A stretch of 64,000 nucleotides of DNA, taken from contig JBGPTF010000003.1 of NCBI GenBank assembly GCA_041490445.1, positions 124,001 to 188,000 on the forward strand. The letters run 5' to 3'. The notes under the pieces were generated by a model. It was not told where the DNA came from. It saw only the letters and a program-made list of their open reading frames with translations, and made no database searches. Shown here in pieces: positions 17,050 to 25,606 of this stretch (position 1 is the first letter of the stretch; each line of letters opens with the position of its first letter). Position numbers and translations under genes: made by a program. The stretch is from JBGPTF01 sp041490445. Lineage in GTDB: Bacteria; Acidobacteriota; Terriglobia; Acidiferrales; UBA7541.

Positions 17050-18168
17050 TTAAAGCTGCCGCTTGAACAAGACGGTGCACGCAGTGATAAAGACGAACGA
17101 GAACCCCATCAAAACTAGCACGTCTTTGTAAATGCCTACAACGCCGGTGTTTTTCAGTAACAGGTTGCGAAGCGCATGGACGGTGTAGGTGAAGGGGTCC
17201 ACGATGGAAATCCATCGCAGCCACCACGGGAAGCCTTCGGTGGGATAGATGGCGCCGGAGGGAAAAAAGAGCAGGGTATTCAACACGCCGAAGATGGCGC
17301 GCGGCACCAGGGGATCGTCCACGCGCACCATCAGAAGAAACATAAAGCTGATCATCGTCAGGGAAGCGGCGGCCACGACAATTGCGAGGTAAAACAGCCG
17401 GACCGGGTCCCAGATGTGCGCGATACCGGCGATCAGCCCGCCGATGATCGTCAGGACCATGCCGGACATCAGGCCCTTGAGTGCGCCGGCCAGGTTCAGG
17501 CCGAGCACCAGTTCGAGCTTGTGCAGCGGGGTGACGAGGTAGCCTTCGTGCAATCCGCGCGCCTTGTCGTCAATGAACGTGATGCCGCCGCCGATCATGG
17601 CCACGACAAAAATCGCCATTGCGATCGAGCCTGCGAGCAGGTACTTCACGTACTCGATGTACGGATATACCTCAACCACGTTGAGCGTGACCTGCGCAGG
17701 AAGGCGCGAGGAGACATCGGGCTGATTGAGCTGGTTCACGACCTGCTGCACGCGCTCGAGCAGCGAGTTCGCCATGAATTGGTCGGTGTTGTCCACGGCG
17801 AAGGCAATGCGCGGCCGGTCGTGCTGATACACGCGGCGGGAGTAATCCTGCGGAATCTGAATCACGCCATGGACGAGGCCGGAGCGCAGGTCGGTGATCG
17901 CATCGGCCGCAGAATCATACTCGACCAGGCGAAAGGTGCGCGGACCGGTGGTGACGCCATTGATCATTTCGCGGAAAGTGCGCGACGCGCTGGAGCGGTC
18001 CTGGTCCACGATGGCCATGTCCACGCCCTTGATCTTGCCGCCGAAGGCGTAGCCCAGAACGATGAGTTGCATGAGAGGGAAGACCATCGAGCTGATCATG
18101 AGCGTGGGGCTGCGGAAGAATTTCCGCATGTCGCGCTCGAGCAGGGCCCAGACTCGGTAAAACTTCAT
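17050..18168 (-). CDS. ABC-2 type transporter permease (YbhR/YhhJ-like)
   Basis: 372 aa. An N-terminal helix (about 20-42) is followed by a ~140-residue extracytoplasmic domain (VDMAIVDQDRSSASRTFREM and onward) and five helices at the C-terminus, including the ABC-2 signature region EGYLVTPLHKLELVLGLNLA. It would export a hydrophobic or drug-like substrate with the ATPase and HlyD partner encoded upstream. Only one permease is encoded here; the E. coli YbhFSR system has two, so a homodimer is expected. Confidence 0.9.
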   Translation of the reverse strand: MKFYRVWALLERDMRKFFRSPTLMISSMVFPLMQLIVLGYAFGGKIKGVDMAIVDQDRSSASRTFREMINGVTTGPRTFRLVEYDSAADAITDLRSGLVHGVIQIPQDYSRRVYQHDRPRIAFAVDNTDQFMANSLLERVQQVVNQLNQPDVSSRLPAQVTLNVVEVYPYIEYVKYLLAGSIAMAIFVVAMIGGGITFIDDKARGLHEGYLVTPLHKLELVLGLNLAGALKGLMSGMVLTIIGGLIAGIAHIWDPVRLFYLAIVVAAASLTMISFMFLLMVRVDDPLVPRAIFGVLNTLLFFPSGAIYPTEGFPWWLRWISIVDPFTYTVHALRNLLLKNTGVVGIYKDVLVLMGFSFVFITACTVLFKRQL

Positions 18169-18201
18169 TCGGAGATCTCCGTACCGGCCCCTGGACCGAT
18201 T

Positions 18202-19185
18202 TCAGCGATAGAGATGGCTGACGTCATAGAGCAATCCTTCATGCGTCGCATCGCGAAGCTGCGCGCCGGTGTAGTGCAGGAAGACGTCGTCGAGCGTCGT
18301 GCTTTGCACGGTGACGCGCGTCACGGTGACTCCGGTCGCCCGGGCAAGGTCCACGAGCGCGGCAACGGTTTCCGGCCCGTTGTGCGACGCGATGCGAAAG
18401 ACGCCGTCGCGCTGCGTCACCTGGTTTTCGTGAGCGAGGCCGCGCAGGGCATCGAGCCAGTCCACGGGCACAGCATCGAATTCTGCTTCGACGATGGCGG
18501 TGCCGGGCACGCTGTCCTTCAGCCGCGTCGGCGTATCCAGAGCAGCCAGCTTGCCGTGATCCACGATGGCGATGCGGTCGCAGAGACGGTCGGCTTCGTC
18601 CATGTAGTGGGTGGTCAGAAGAATCGTCAGGTTTTCGCGTTCCTGCAGCTTGCGGATCATCTCCCAGACGTTCGTGCGGGAGACCGGATCGAGGCCGGTA
18701 GTCGGCTCATCGAGAAACAGAATTCTGGGCGAATGCACCAAGCCCCGTGCAATTTCGACCCGCCGCCGCATACCTCCGGAGAAATTCCGCACTTCCGTCT
18801 TCGCAAAGTTTTCGAGGTCCACGGCAACCAGCAGGTCGTGGATGAGTTTGTCTCTCGTTGCGGCCGGCACGCCGTAGAGTTTGGCGTGAATCAGCAGGTT
18901 TTCCTCTGCGGTCAGCTCCGGGTCGGAAGTCCGCGCCTGCGGAATCACGCCCATGGCATGGCGCACCGCGTCCGGGTCTTTCCGGATGTCGAATCCGGCG
19001 ACGCGTGCCGTGCCGGCAGTAGGGGGCGTCAGGGTGGTGAGCATGCGGATGAGCGTGGTTTTGCCAGCGCCGTTCGGCCCGAGCAGGCCGAAGATCTCGC
19101 CCTCAGCCACGGTGAAGCTGACCTCGTTCACGGCGAGCAGGTCGCCGAATCGCTTCGTGAGCTTTTCGAGTTCGATGGCGTTCAT
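18202..19185 (-). CDS. ABC transporter ATP-binding protein (drug export type)
   Basis: 327 aa from the ATG at 19185, which has GGGGA eight bases upstream; in-frame starts at 19194, 19209 and 19242 are possible. Walker A is GPNGAGKTTLIRML, signature NFSGGMRRRVEIARGL, Walker B ILFLDEPTTGLD and H-loop TTHYMDEAD, the DrrA/YbhF-like class. The ~100-residue C-terminal extension (VEAEFDAVPVDWLDAL) is common in this class. It pairs with the permease 33 bp downstream and the HlyD-type protein upstream. Confidence 0.93.
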   Translation of the reverse strand: MNAIELEKLTKRFGDLLAVNEVSFTVAEGEIFGLLGPNGAGKTTLIRMLTTLTPPTAGTARVAGFDIRKDPDAVRHAMGVIPQARTSDPELTAEENLLIHAKLYGVPAATRDKLIHDLLVAVDLENFAKTEVRNFSGGMRRRVEIARGLVHSPRILFLDEPTTGLDPVSRTNVWEMIRKLQERENLTILLTTHYMDEADRLCDRIAIVDHGKLAALDTPTRLKDSVPGTAIVEAEFDAVPVDWLDALRGLAHENQVTQRDGVFRIASHNGPETVAALVDLARATGVTVTRVTVQSTTLDDVFLHYTGAQLRDATHEGLLYDVSHLYR

Positions 19186-19220
19186 CGCCTTCATCCCCGG
19201 ACTGGCCATCGCACGGCCAT

Positions 19221-20300
19221 CTAGCGCCGCCAGTGAAACCATCCGCCTTTCGAAGGGGGTGGTGGCATCACGACGGTGGCGGTCATGCCAGCGAACAGAC
19301 GCCGCCCCGGATTCGGCACGGCGACCTTGATTGCAAATGTTTTGATGTCGCGTTTAGTGCGGCTGACGTCGCGCTGCGTGGCAAAATCTCCTTCGACGCC
19401 CTTGAAAATCACGCTGCCTTCGAGCGTATCGCCCGAGGGGAGGCGCACGCGCATGCGGTCTCCGAAATGAATCAGGTCTACAAAAGACTCTTCGACGTCG
19501 GCGCGCACCCAGAGATGATCCACATCCACCACCACGACGATCGGGCCGCCCTGGGCGACCATTTCGCCCTGCTTTGCCACGCGCACCGAGACGATGCCGT
19601 CGAGGGGCGAGTAGATCTTTGTATATCCCAGGCGCGTCATGACTTGGGCCTTGGCGGCGCGCGCTTGCGCGAGCTGAGCCTGCGTCGAAGCCACGTCGCT
19701 GCTTTGCACGGCCACTTGCTGGCGGTTGGCTTTCGCAACGTCAAGGGCGGCTTGCTGCGCGCGCACCTGGTCGCCGAGGGCGCGGACATTTGCCTGCGAT
19801 GCCTTTAGCGCGGAGGCGGCGCGGTCGCGATCCTGCGCGGAGACCACGCCGCCCTCGAAAAGTCCCATCGCCCGCTTGTAATTGATCTGGTCGAGTTCGA
19901 GATTGGCGCTTGCCTGGTCGAGCTGAGCACGCGTGGCCGTGAGCGTCGCTTCCGCCTGCTGCACGGAGGCGTTGGTCTGGTCATTCGTCCAGTTCCAGGT
20001 GGTATGTGCCTGCTGCACGCGCGCTTCGAGGCTCTTGATGTTCGCGTCGTCCTGAGCGAGTTCATCCTGGAGTTCGGCGGGATCCAGCTCGGCGATGAGC
20101 TGGCCCTTTTTCACTTCGCTGCCCTCGTCCACATAGAGCCGAATCATGCGCCCGGCGATTTGCGGGCTGACGATCACCTCGTTGCCGTCCACAGCGCCGA
20201 TCAGGGGGATCTCGTTTCCCCGGGGAGTGGTCGTGATGTAGAGAGTTAAGGTGATGACGAACAGAACGCCGAGGAAATAGAAAAATTTGCGAGCATTCAT
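19221..20300 (-). CDS. HlyD-family membrane fusion protein
   Basis: 359 aa. An N-terminal anchor helix (about 5-22) is followed by a lipoyl half-motif around VIVSPQIAGRMIRLYVDEGSEV, a long Gln/Ala-rich coiled coil (about 75-205, including QAEATLTATRAQLDQASANL), the second lipoyl half IYSPLDGIVSVRVAKQGEMV and a beta-barrel. It bridges the inner-membrane ABC exporter to an outer-membrane channel, which is not encoded here. Its ATG overlaps the TetR stop (ATGA), evidence for a TetR-HlyD-ATPase-permease operon like E. coli cecR-ybhGFSR. Confidence 0.92.
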   Translation of the reverse strand: MNARKFFYFLGVLFVITLTLYITTTPRGNEIPLIGAVDGNEVIVSPQIAGRMIRLYVDEGSEVKKGQLIAELDPAELQDELAQDDANIKSLEARVQQAHTTWNWTNDQTNASVQQAEATLTATRAQLDQASANLELDQINYKRAMGLFEGGVVSAQDRDRAASALKASQANVRALGDQVRAQQAALDVAKANRQQVAVQSSDVASTQAQLAQARAAKAQVMTRLGYTKIYSPLDGIVSVRVAKQGEMVAQGGPIVVVVDVDHLWVRADVEESFVDLIHFGDRMRVRLPSGDTLEGSVIFKGVEGDFATQRDVSRTKRDIKTFAIKVAVPNPGRRLFAGMTATVVMPPPPSKGGWFHWRR

Positions 20301-20935
20301 GATGGCCTCGTTCGTGAGTGGAACAGCCCGCGCTCCAGGAGATCCACGACGGCGCGTTTTCGCGCCGCGACGGCCTGCGGCCGCAAGGGATTGCGTCCCA
20401 GAACGCCGCCCAGCACCGGAGCGGCTGCAAAATAGAAAATTGTGACGGCGATGATGCTGATCACCGTCTGGTTCGCGTCTACCGGCTTCAGTTCGCCGGC
20501 GGCAATGCCTTCCTCAATGACCCGGCACAGCCGCCGGTGAAACGGCTTGAAATATTGCTGCACCATCCAGGGAAGCTCTGGCCCGGCCTCCATCACCTCG
20601 CGCTGCACCAGGCGCGGATAGTTCGGGTGGCTCGACACGAAATCGAAGTAGCCGTTCACGAAGGCGAGCAGGTGTTCGCGGGGCGAGGCATCGGCCGGGC
20701 GCGCCGCTTCAATCGAGCTGCGAAGCTGGCCGAAGAGCTGCTCGAGCACGGCGCGGTGGAGCCGCTGCTTGTCTCCAAAATAGTAGTAGAGCATCGCCTT
20801 GTTCGCGCGCGCCGCCGTGGCGATCTCCTCCGTGCGTGCGCCGGCCAGGCCGCGCTCGGCGAAAATGCGCTCGGCCGCGGCCAGAATGCGCCGCGCCGTT
20901 TCCGGGTTGTCCGTCTTCTTGCGTCCGCGAGCCAT
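20297..20935 (-). CDS. TetR/AcrR-family transcriptional repressor
   Basis: 212 aa. The N-terminal helix-turn-helix, ILAAAERIFAERGLAGARTE then IATAARANKAMLYYYFGDK, is canonical. The ligand domain has a CecR-like length and ends with a helix rich in Arg/Lys (RPQAVAARKRAVVDLLERGL). It is the first gene of the efflux operon and most likely represses it through the palindrome at 21116-21131. The ATG follows the stop of an aldo/keto reductase stump by three bases, and its ribosome site lies inside that stump. Confidence 0.92.
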   Translation of the reverse strand: MARGRKKTDNPETARRILAAAERIFAERGLAGARTEEIATAARANKAMLYYYFGDKQRLHRAVLEQLFGQLRSSIEAARPADASPREHLLAFVNGYFDFVSSHPNYPRLVQREVMEAGPELPWMVQQYFKPFHRRLCRVIEEGIAAGELKPVDANQTVISIIAVTIFYFAAAPVLGGVLGRNPLRPQAVAARKRAVVDLLERGLFHSRTRPS

Positions 20936-20938
20936 GGT

Positions 20939-21109
20939 TCAGAGGTTCACCCTGCTCATCATTTCGGGAGTGTAGCGCTCGCCCGCCGCCGCTCCCTGGG
21001 GAGCAACTTCGTTGATTTGCGCCAGGTCTGCGGGAGAGAGGCGAATGTCGAGCGCGGCGACGTTCTCTTCCAGCTCCGGGTTTGCGGCGGCGAACCCTGC
21101 CCGCCGCTC
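20939..21109 (-). pseudogene. 3' stump of an aldo/keto reductase gene
   Basis: Read on the minus strand this 56-codon frame ends in ...VAPQGAAAGERYTPEMMSRVNL then TGA. Its last ~47 residues, starting NPELEENVAALDIRLSPADL, are the conserved C-terminus of NADP-dependent aldo/keto reductases (LEEN, SPADL, APxGxAAGxRY, MM..VN). Everything upstream in the enzyme, including the barrel and the Asp/Tyr/Lys/His catalytic tetrad, is missing; the frame closes at a TAA at 21110. The stop is three bases before the tetR ATG. The simplest reading is a former AKR-tetR operon that lost most of its first gene. Confidence 0.75.
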
Positions 21110-21115
21110 TTATTC

Positions 21116-21131
21116 AACTAACTGGTTAGTT
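21116..21131. promoter_or_regulatory. TetR-type operator palindrome
   Basis: AACTAAC-TG-GTTAGTT is a perfect 7-2-7 inverted repeat, the usual size and AT-rich shape of TetR/AcrR operators. It lies 181 bases upstream of the tetR ATG and 45 bases past the ddl stop, with only the aldo/keto reductase stump between it and tetR. Autorepression of the efflux operon is inferred. Confidence 0.6.
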
Positions 21132-21176
21132 TATTCACGGAGGCGCGGAATGTCAAGAGGGGTGCCGGGGTGGGCA

Positions 21177-22310
21177 TCAGGCGTCGAGCGCGCCGGCGGC
21201 ACCCGGCGGCAGTTCGATCGAATACTTCGTGCGCGCCTTTTCGCGGTGCAGCGCGAGCGCGAGCTGGATGAGGCGGTCGATCAGCTCGGTGTAGGGGATG
21301 CCGCTGGCTTCCCACAATTTGGGGTACATGCTGATGGCGGTGAAGCCGGGGATGGTGTTGAGCTCGTTGACGTAGATCTTGCGGGTGCCGCGCTCGAGAA
21401 AGAAATCGGCGCGCGCCATGCCGGCGCAATCAATCGCCTGGTAGGCGCGCACGGCGTAGTCCTGAAACTGCGCCACCTGTTTCTTACTGAGCTTCGCGGG
21501 AATGATGAGCCGCGTGCCTTCTTCGAGGTATTTCGCGGCGTAGTCGTAGAAGTCGCGGTGAGAAACGATTTCGCCGGGGACAGACGCCCGCGGCTCGTCA
21601 TTGCCCAGCACCGAGACTTCGATTTCGCGGCCGTTGACCGCGCGCTCGACCAGAATCTTCATCGCAAATTCCGCGGCGGTGTCGAGTGCGGCGGGCAGCG
21701 CCTTCGCCGTTTTCACCTTCGTCATGCCCACGGACGAGCCGAGCGTTGCCGGCTTCACAAACACCGGGAAGCGGAATTGTTTCGTGATGGCGCGCAGCAC
21801 CTTTTCGCGATGATGCTCCCACTGCGAGCGGGGGAAGGCGAGAAAGTCCACGATGGGCAGCTTGGCTTCGCGGAAGAGGCGTTTTTGGACGTCCTTGTCC
21901 ATACCGACGGCGGAGCCCAGCACGCCCGCCCCGACGTAGGGCAATCCAGCCAATTCGAGCAGACCCTGCACCGTGCCGTCCTCGCCGAACGTCCCGTGAA
22001 GAACCGGGAAGATGACATCCACGCGCACGCTCGGCTGTCCCGGTCCGGGAGTGAGCGGGACCAGCGCGGCGACGCTTGGGTCGGGCGGCAACATGACTCG
22101 TTCGCCGCTGCGCAGCACATCGGGCAAAAGCTTCAGCGCGCCTCCCCCGACCAGCCAGCGGCCGTCTTTCGTGATGCCGATGGGGACTGCCTCGTATTTT
22201 TCCGGATCGAGGGCGCGAATCACCGACGTGGCGGAAGCCAGCGACACTTCGTGCTCGCCGGAACGGCCGCCAAACAGGATGCCTACACGCAATCGCTTCT
22301 TGTCAGACAT
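21177..22310 (-). CDS. ddl: D-alanine--D-alanine ligase
   Basis: 377 aa ATP-grasp enzyme. VGILFGGRSGEHEVSLASA is the Ddl N-terminal signature, FPVLHGTFGEDGTVQGLLEL follows, the ATP-binding loop region is KPATLGSSVGMTKV, and metal ligands lie in ADFFLERGTRKIYVNELNTIPG. It makes the D-Ala-D-Ala dipeptide for peptidoglycan in the cytosol. The C-terminal extension after IQLALALHREKART is short. It precedes the efflux operon on the same strand, but the operator between them marks a new transcription unit. Confidence 0.96.
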   Translation of the reverse strand: MSDKKRLRVGILFGGRSGEHEVSLASATSVIRALDPEKYEAVPIGITKDGRWLVGGGALKLLPDVLRSGERVMLPPDPSVAALVPLTPGPGQPSVRVDVIFPVLHGTFGEDGTVQGLLELAGLPYVGAGVLGSAVGMDKDVQKRLFREAKLPIVDFLAFPRSQWEHHREKVLRAITKQFRFPVFVKPATLGSSVGMTKVKTAKALPAALDTAAEFAMKILVERAVNGREIEVSVLGNDEPRASVPGEIVSHRDFYDYAAKYLEEGTRLIIPAKLSKKQVAQFQDYAVRAYQAIDCAGMARADFFLERGTRKIYVNELNTIPGFTAISMYPKLWEASGIPYTELIDRLIQLALALHREKARTKYSIELPPGAAGALDA

Positions 22311-22361
22311 GGGAATCAGACAAATGACTCCGTGAATGAATTTCTTGGAAAGGGAGATGCG

Positions 22362-23273
22362 TCACAGGATCTTCTTTCCCAGGCCGGAGAGGATCAGCTC
22401 GACGCCGAGAGTCGCGGTCTTGTTATGGAGATCGATCACCGGATTGATCTCGACGACTTCGAAGGAAACCATCGCGTGGCTGTCCGCAATCATTTCGAGC
22501 GCAAGATGCGCTTCGCGGTAGGTGGCGCCGCCGCGCACCGGCGTACCGACGCCCGGCGCGTCGGAGGGATCGACAAAGTCCATATCGAGGCTGACGGCGA
22601 CGCCGGCGGTATCGTCGGTGGCGAAGCGCAGCGCTTCCGTCATCACTTCGCGCAGGCCGCGCTCGTCAATATCGCGCATCGTGAAGACGTGCACACCGGA
22701 TTTCTTGATGAGCTGTTTCTCCTTGGTGTCCAGGTCGCGGATGCCGATGAGAACCACGTTGCGCGGCTCGACCTTTGGTTTGAATCCGCTGATCTCGGTC
22801 AGCTCCGGCGCGCCGTAACCCATGACGGCGGCCAGGGGCATGCCGTGGATGTTGCCGGAAGGCGAAGTTTCGGGAGTGTTCATGTCGCCGTGGGCATCGA
22901 GCCAGACGAATCCAATGCGCTTCTCCTGCTTACGGAAATGCGCCGCCACGCCGGCCGTCGTGCCCGCGGCGATGGAATGGTCGCCGCCAAGCACGAGCGG
23001 CAGCATGCCTTCTTCCAGCGCGCGCTGGGTGATCTCCGCCAGGCCTTTGCAGGTCTCCGCGATTTCCGTCAAGTACTTCGCGCGCTTGTCGCCGTAGTGC
23101 TGCTCTTCCGCCTGCTTCACGGGGATGTTGCCGATGTCTTCTACCTGGTGGCCGAGTTGCTTGAGCCGAGCCTGCAGGCCCGCGACGCGCAAGGCTGACG
23201 GTCCCATGTCTACCCCGCGGCGGCTCGCGCCGAGGTCCATCGGCACACCCAAAATGCGGATTTTTTCTGCCAT
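22362..23273 (-). CDS. rocF: arginase
   Basis: 303 aa, the normal arginase length. It has the three Mn-binding signatures in order: LGGDHSIAAG, DAHGDMNTPETSPSGNIHGMP and SLDMDFVDPSDAPGVGTPV; the last distinguishes arginase from formiminoglutamase or agmatinase reasonably well. It hydrolyses L-arginine to ornithine and urea. The start MAEKIRILGVPMDLG is as in the family. It lies 51 bp upstream of ddl and 35 bp downstream of asnS, all on the minus strand. No urease or rocD is in the window. Confidence 0.93.
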   Translation of the reverse strand: MAEKIRILGVPMDLGASRRGVDMGPSALRVAGLQARLKQLGHQVEDIGNIPVKQAEEQHYGDKRAKYLTEIAETCKGLAEITQRALEEGMLPLVLGGDHSIAAGTTAGVAAHFRKQEKRIGFVWLDAHGDMNTPETSPSGNIHGMPLAAVMGYGAPELTEISGFKPKVEPRNVVLIGIRDLDTKEKQLIKKSGVHVFTMRDIDERGLREVMTEALRFATDDTAGVAVSLDMDFVDPSDAPGVGTPVRGGATYREAHLALEMIADSHAMVSFEVVEINPVIDLHNKTATLGVELILSGLGKKIL

Positions 23274-23308
23274 GTTCTCGCCTTGGCCCCGAAGCCGGCG
23301 GGGAGTCC

Positions 23309-24610
23309 TTAAGGATAGACGCGATAGAGCAGGCGCGGGAAGGGGATGACCTCCCGAATGTGCTCAGTTCCGCAAATCCACGCCACGGTGCGTTCCAGGC
23401 CCAGCCCGAAGCCGGCGTGGGGCACGCTGCCGTAACGGCGCAGGTCGAGATACCACTGGAAAGCCTCTTCGGGCAGGTTGTGCTGGCGGAGGCGCTCGAC
23501 CAGTGTTTCGTAGCTCGACAGGCGCTCGCTGCCGCCGATGATCTCGCCATAACCCTGGGGCGCGATCATGTCGAAACTCAGCGCCAGCTCCGGCCGTTCA
23601 GGATCAGTGGCCATGTAGAATGCTTTGATCGCGAGCGGGTAGCGATGGATCATCACCGGCCGCTGGAATTCCTTCGAGATGATGGTCTCTTCGTCACCGC
23701 CGAAGTCGTCGCCCCACTTCGCGGGGTTGCCGTTCTTCTGGAGAACCTGCACGGCTTCGTCGTAGGTGATCCGCGGAAACGGCGGCTTGATGTTTTCCAG
23801 GAACTTGATGTCGCGCTTCAGCGTGTCGAGCTCGCGCGACCGGTTCTCGACCACTGATTGGACAATCGCACTCACGAGCCCTTCGCCAAGCGCCATCATA
23901 TCCTCGAGATGGGCGAAGGATGCTTCCGGCTCGAGCATCCAGAACTCGGTCAGATGCCGGCGCGTCTTAGATTTTTCCGCGCGGAACGTTGGCCCGAAGC
24001 AGTAAACCTTGCCGAGCGCTGCCGCCGTGGCCTCAATGTAGAGCTGGCCGGACTGCGTCAGGTAGGCCTTCTGTTCGTCAATGTAACTGACTTCGAAGAG
24101 CGTGGTGGTGCCTTCGCACGCGGCCGGTGTGAAAATGGGCGCGTCGGTCAGGATATATCCCTGGCTGTCCATGTAGTTCCGCGCGGCGTGGATGGCCTGG
24201 GCGCGGATGCGCAGAATGGCGGCCTGGCGCGGCGTGCGGATCCACAGATGCCGGCGGTCGAGCAGAAAATCCACGCCATGCTCTTTGAGCTGGATCGGAA
24301 AGGGCTGTGATTCCGGCACCCTTTGCACGATTTCGACGCTGCTGACCGACAGCTCGAAGCCGCCCGGCGCCCGCGGCTCGGCGCGCACCGTGCCGGTAAC
24401 AATCACGCTCGATTCCTGCGTCAGACCCTTCACTGCATCGAACGCGGCCGGATTTTCCTTTTGCGAGACGACACCCTGAATGATTCCGGTGCCGTCGCGG
24501 AAGATAGGGAAAAGCAGTTTGCCCGACTCGCGCAGATTGTAGAGCCAGCCGCGAATCGTGACGGCTTGCGCGGCGTATTGCCCGACTTGTTCGATGGTGA
24601 CGACCGGCAT
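23309..24610 (-). CDS. asnS: asparagine--tRNA ligase
   Basis: 433 aa class IIb synthetase. N-terminal OB-fold anticodon domain (about 15-105) with VTIRGWLYNLRESGKLLFPI, then catalytic domain with FRAEKSKTRRHLTEFWMLEP (motif 2), YGEIIGGSERLSSYE and a final motif 3 FGLGLERTVAWICG. The AsnRS rather than AspRS call rests on length, the absence of the bacterial AspRS insertion domain, and the YGEIIGGSER block. It attaches Asn to tRNA-Asn directly. Confidence 0.92.
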   Translation of the reverse strand: MPVVTIEQVGQYAAQAVTIRGWLYNLRESGKLLFPIFRDGTGIIQGVVSQKENPAAFDAVKGLTQESSVIVTGTVRAEPRAPGGFELSVSSVEIVQRVPESQPFPIQLKEHGVDFLLDRRHLWIRTPRQAAILRIRAQAIHAARNYMDSQGYILTDAPIFTPAACEGTTTLFEVSYIDEQKAYLTQSGQLYIEATAAALGKVYCFGPTFRAEKSKTRRHLTEFWMLEPEASFAHLEDMMALGEGLVSAIVQSVVENRSRELDTLKRDIKFLENIKPPFPRITYDEAVQVLQKNGNPAKWGDDFGGDEETIISKEFQRPVMIHRYPLAIKAFYMATDPERPELALSFDMIAPQGYGEIIGGSERLSSYETLVERLRQHNLPEEAFQWYLDLRRYGSVPHAGFGLGLERTVAWICGTEHIREVIPFPRLLYRVYP

Positions 24611-24655
24611 AGCTGTTTGTGCGTCCTTTCCAGTTTTGGTGCAGAGCGCCGGCGC

Positions 24656-25519
24656 TCAGTTGCCGGTGGTGGAACGATTCGTGGTGCGCTTCGACGCGAG
24701 CCCCATTTCGAGCCGGTCGAATGTCTCGGACAATCGCTCGAGCGGCGCGGGGCGGCCGGGCTGATCCTTCAGCTCGAGCACGATGGGCAGAGGCTGGGCC
24801 GTGCCGGCCAGCGCCCGCAGAGCCTTCTCCCAATCAATCGTGCCTTCATAGGGCAACAGGTGTTCGTCCCTCTCGCCGTGATTGTCGTGGACGTGCGTCG
24901 AAACCACGCGATCGCGCATCACGTCAAAGCTCGTCTCGACGCCGTCCTCCAAATGTGCGTGGCCCGTGTCAAAACACATTTTCAGGTCGAGCCGCGTATC
25001 TTCGATGAAATGGCGGAGGCTCGAGGGCGACGTGAGGTCCCCCGGCGTGTTCTCGAGTGCGATCGTCACACCGCGCTGCTTCGCGAACACGACCAGGTGT
25101 TCGAGCGAATTAAACGCAGCGTCGAACCGACGCGGGTCCGCGGGCGCACGGCCGTGACTGAGGTGCTGGATCAAGTAGTGGAACGGAATGCGCTCCGCCA
25201 CTTCCAGGGCGCGCTTCACTTCGTCCAGGGCATCGAGCCGCCGGAGGCGCTCCGGGTCGGAAATCGAAATCGGCGCGCCGCTTTCGCGCTTGCCGGTGGC
25301 GCGGTCGCGCTCGGTGGGCGAGTGCAGCGCGTGGACCTTCAAATGATGCTCGCCCAGCCAATCGGACAGCTCGCGCACCCTTTCCTCGGAGCGATAGTTG
25401 AAATGCGGCGGCGAGCAGAAAATTTCTACGCTCTCCACGCCTGCCCGCGCGATCTCCGCCAGCAGATTGGGCGTGAGCGGCTGGTTGACGAACAGATAAG
25501 TTGAAAGAACCAGCTGCAT
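24656..25519 (-). CDS. sugar phosphate isomerase/epimerase-like TIM-barrel protein
   Basis: 287 aa from the ATG at 25519, chosen for AGGAAG eight bases upstream. Xylose isomerase-like (AP endonuclease 2) barrel: starts LVLSTYLFVNQPLT, then VEIFCSPPHFNYR, IALENTPGDLTSP, MCFDTGHAHLED and VVSTHVHDNHGERDEHLLPYEGTIDW, the His/Asp/Glu metal ligands of this fold. The substrate is unknown. It lies between asnS and ggt on the minus strand with no obvious pathway partner. Confidence 0.8.
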   Translation of the reverse strand: MQLVLSTYLFVNQPLTPNLLAEIARAGVESVEIFCSPPHFNYRSEERVRELSDWLGEHHLKVHALHSPTERDRATGKRESGAPISISDPERLRRLDALDEVKRALEVAERIPFHYLIQHLSHGRAPADPRRFDAAFNSLEHLVVFAKQRGVTIALENTPGDLTSPSSLRHFIEDTRLDLKMCFDTGHAHLEDGVETSFDVMRDRVVSTHVHDNHGERDEHLLPYEGTIDWEKALRALAGTAQPLPIVLELKDQPGRPAPLERLSETFDRLEMGLASKRTTNRSTTGN

Positions 25520-25606
25520 CGCACTTCCTGATGGTCCGCGCACCGCCCGGAACGGGCCGGCCGCGCCCCGTCGAGTTCATCATCGTCCGCGGAAACTGCG
25601 GCGGCG

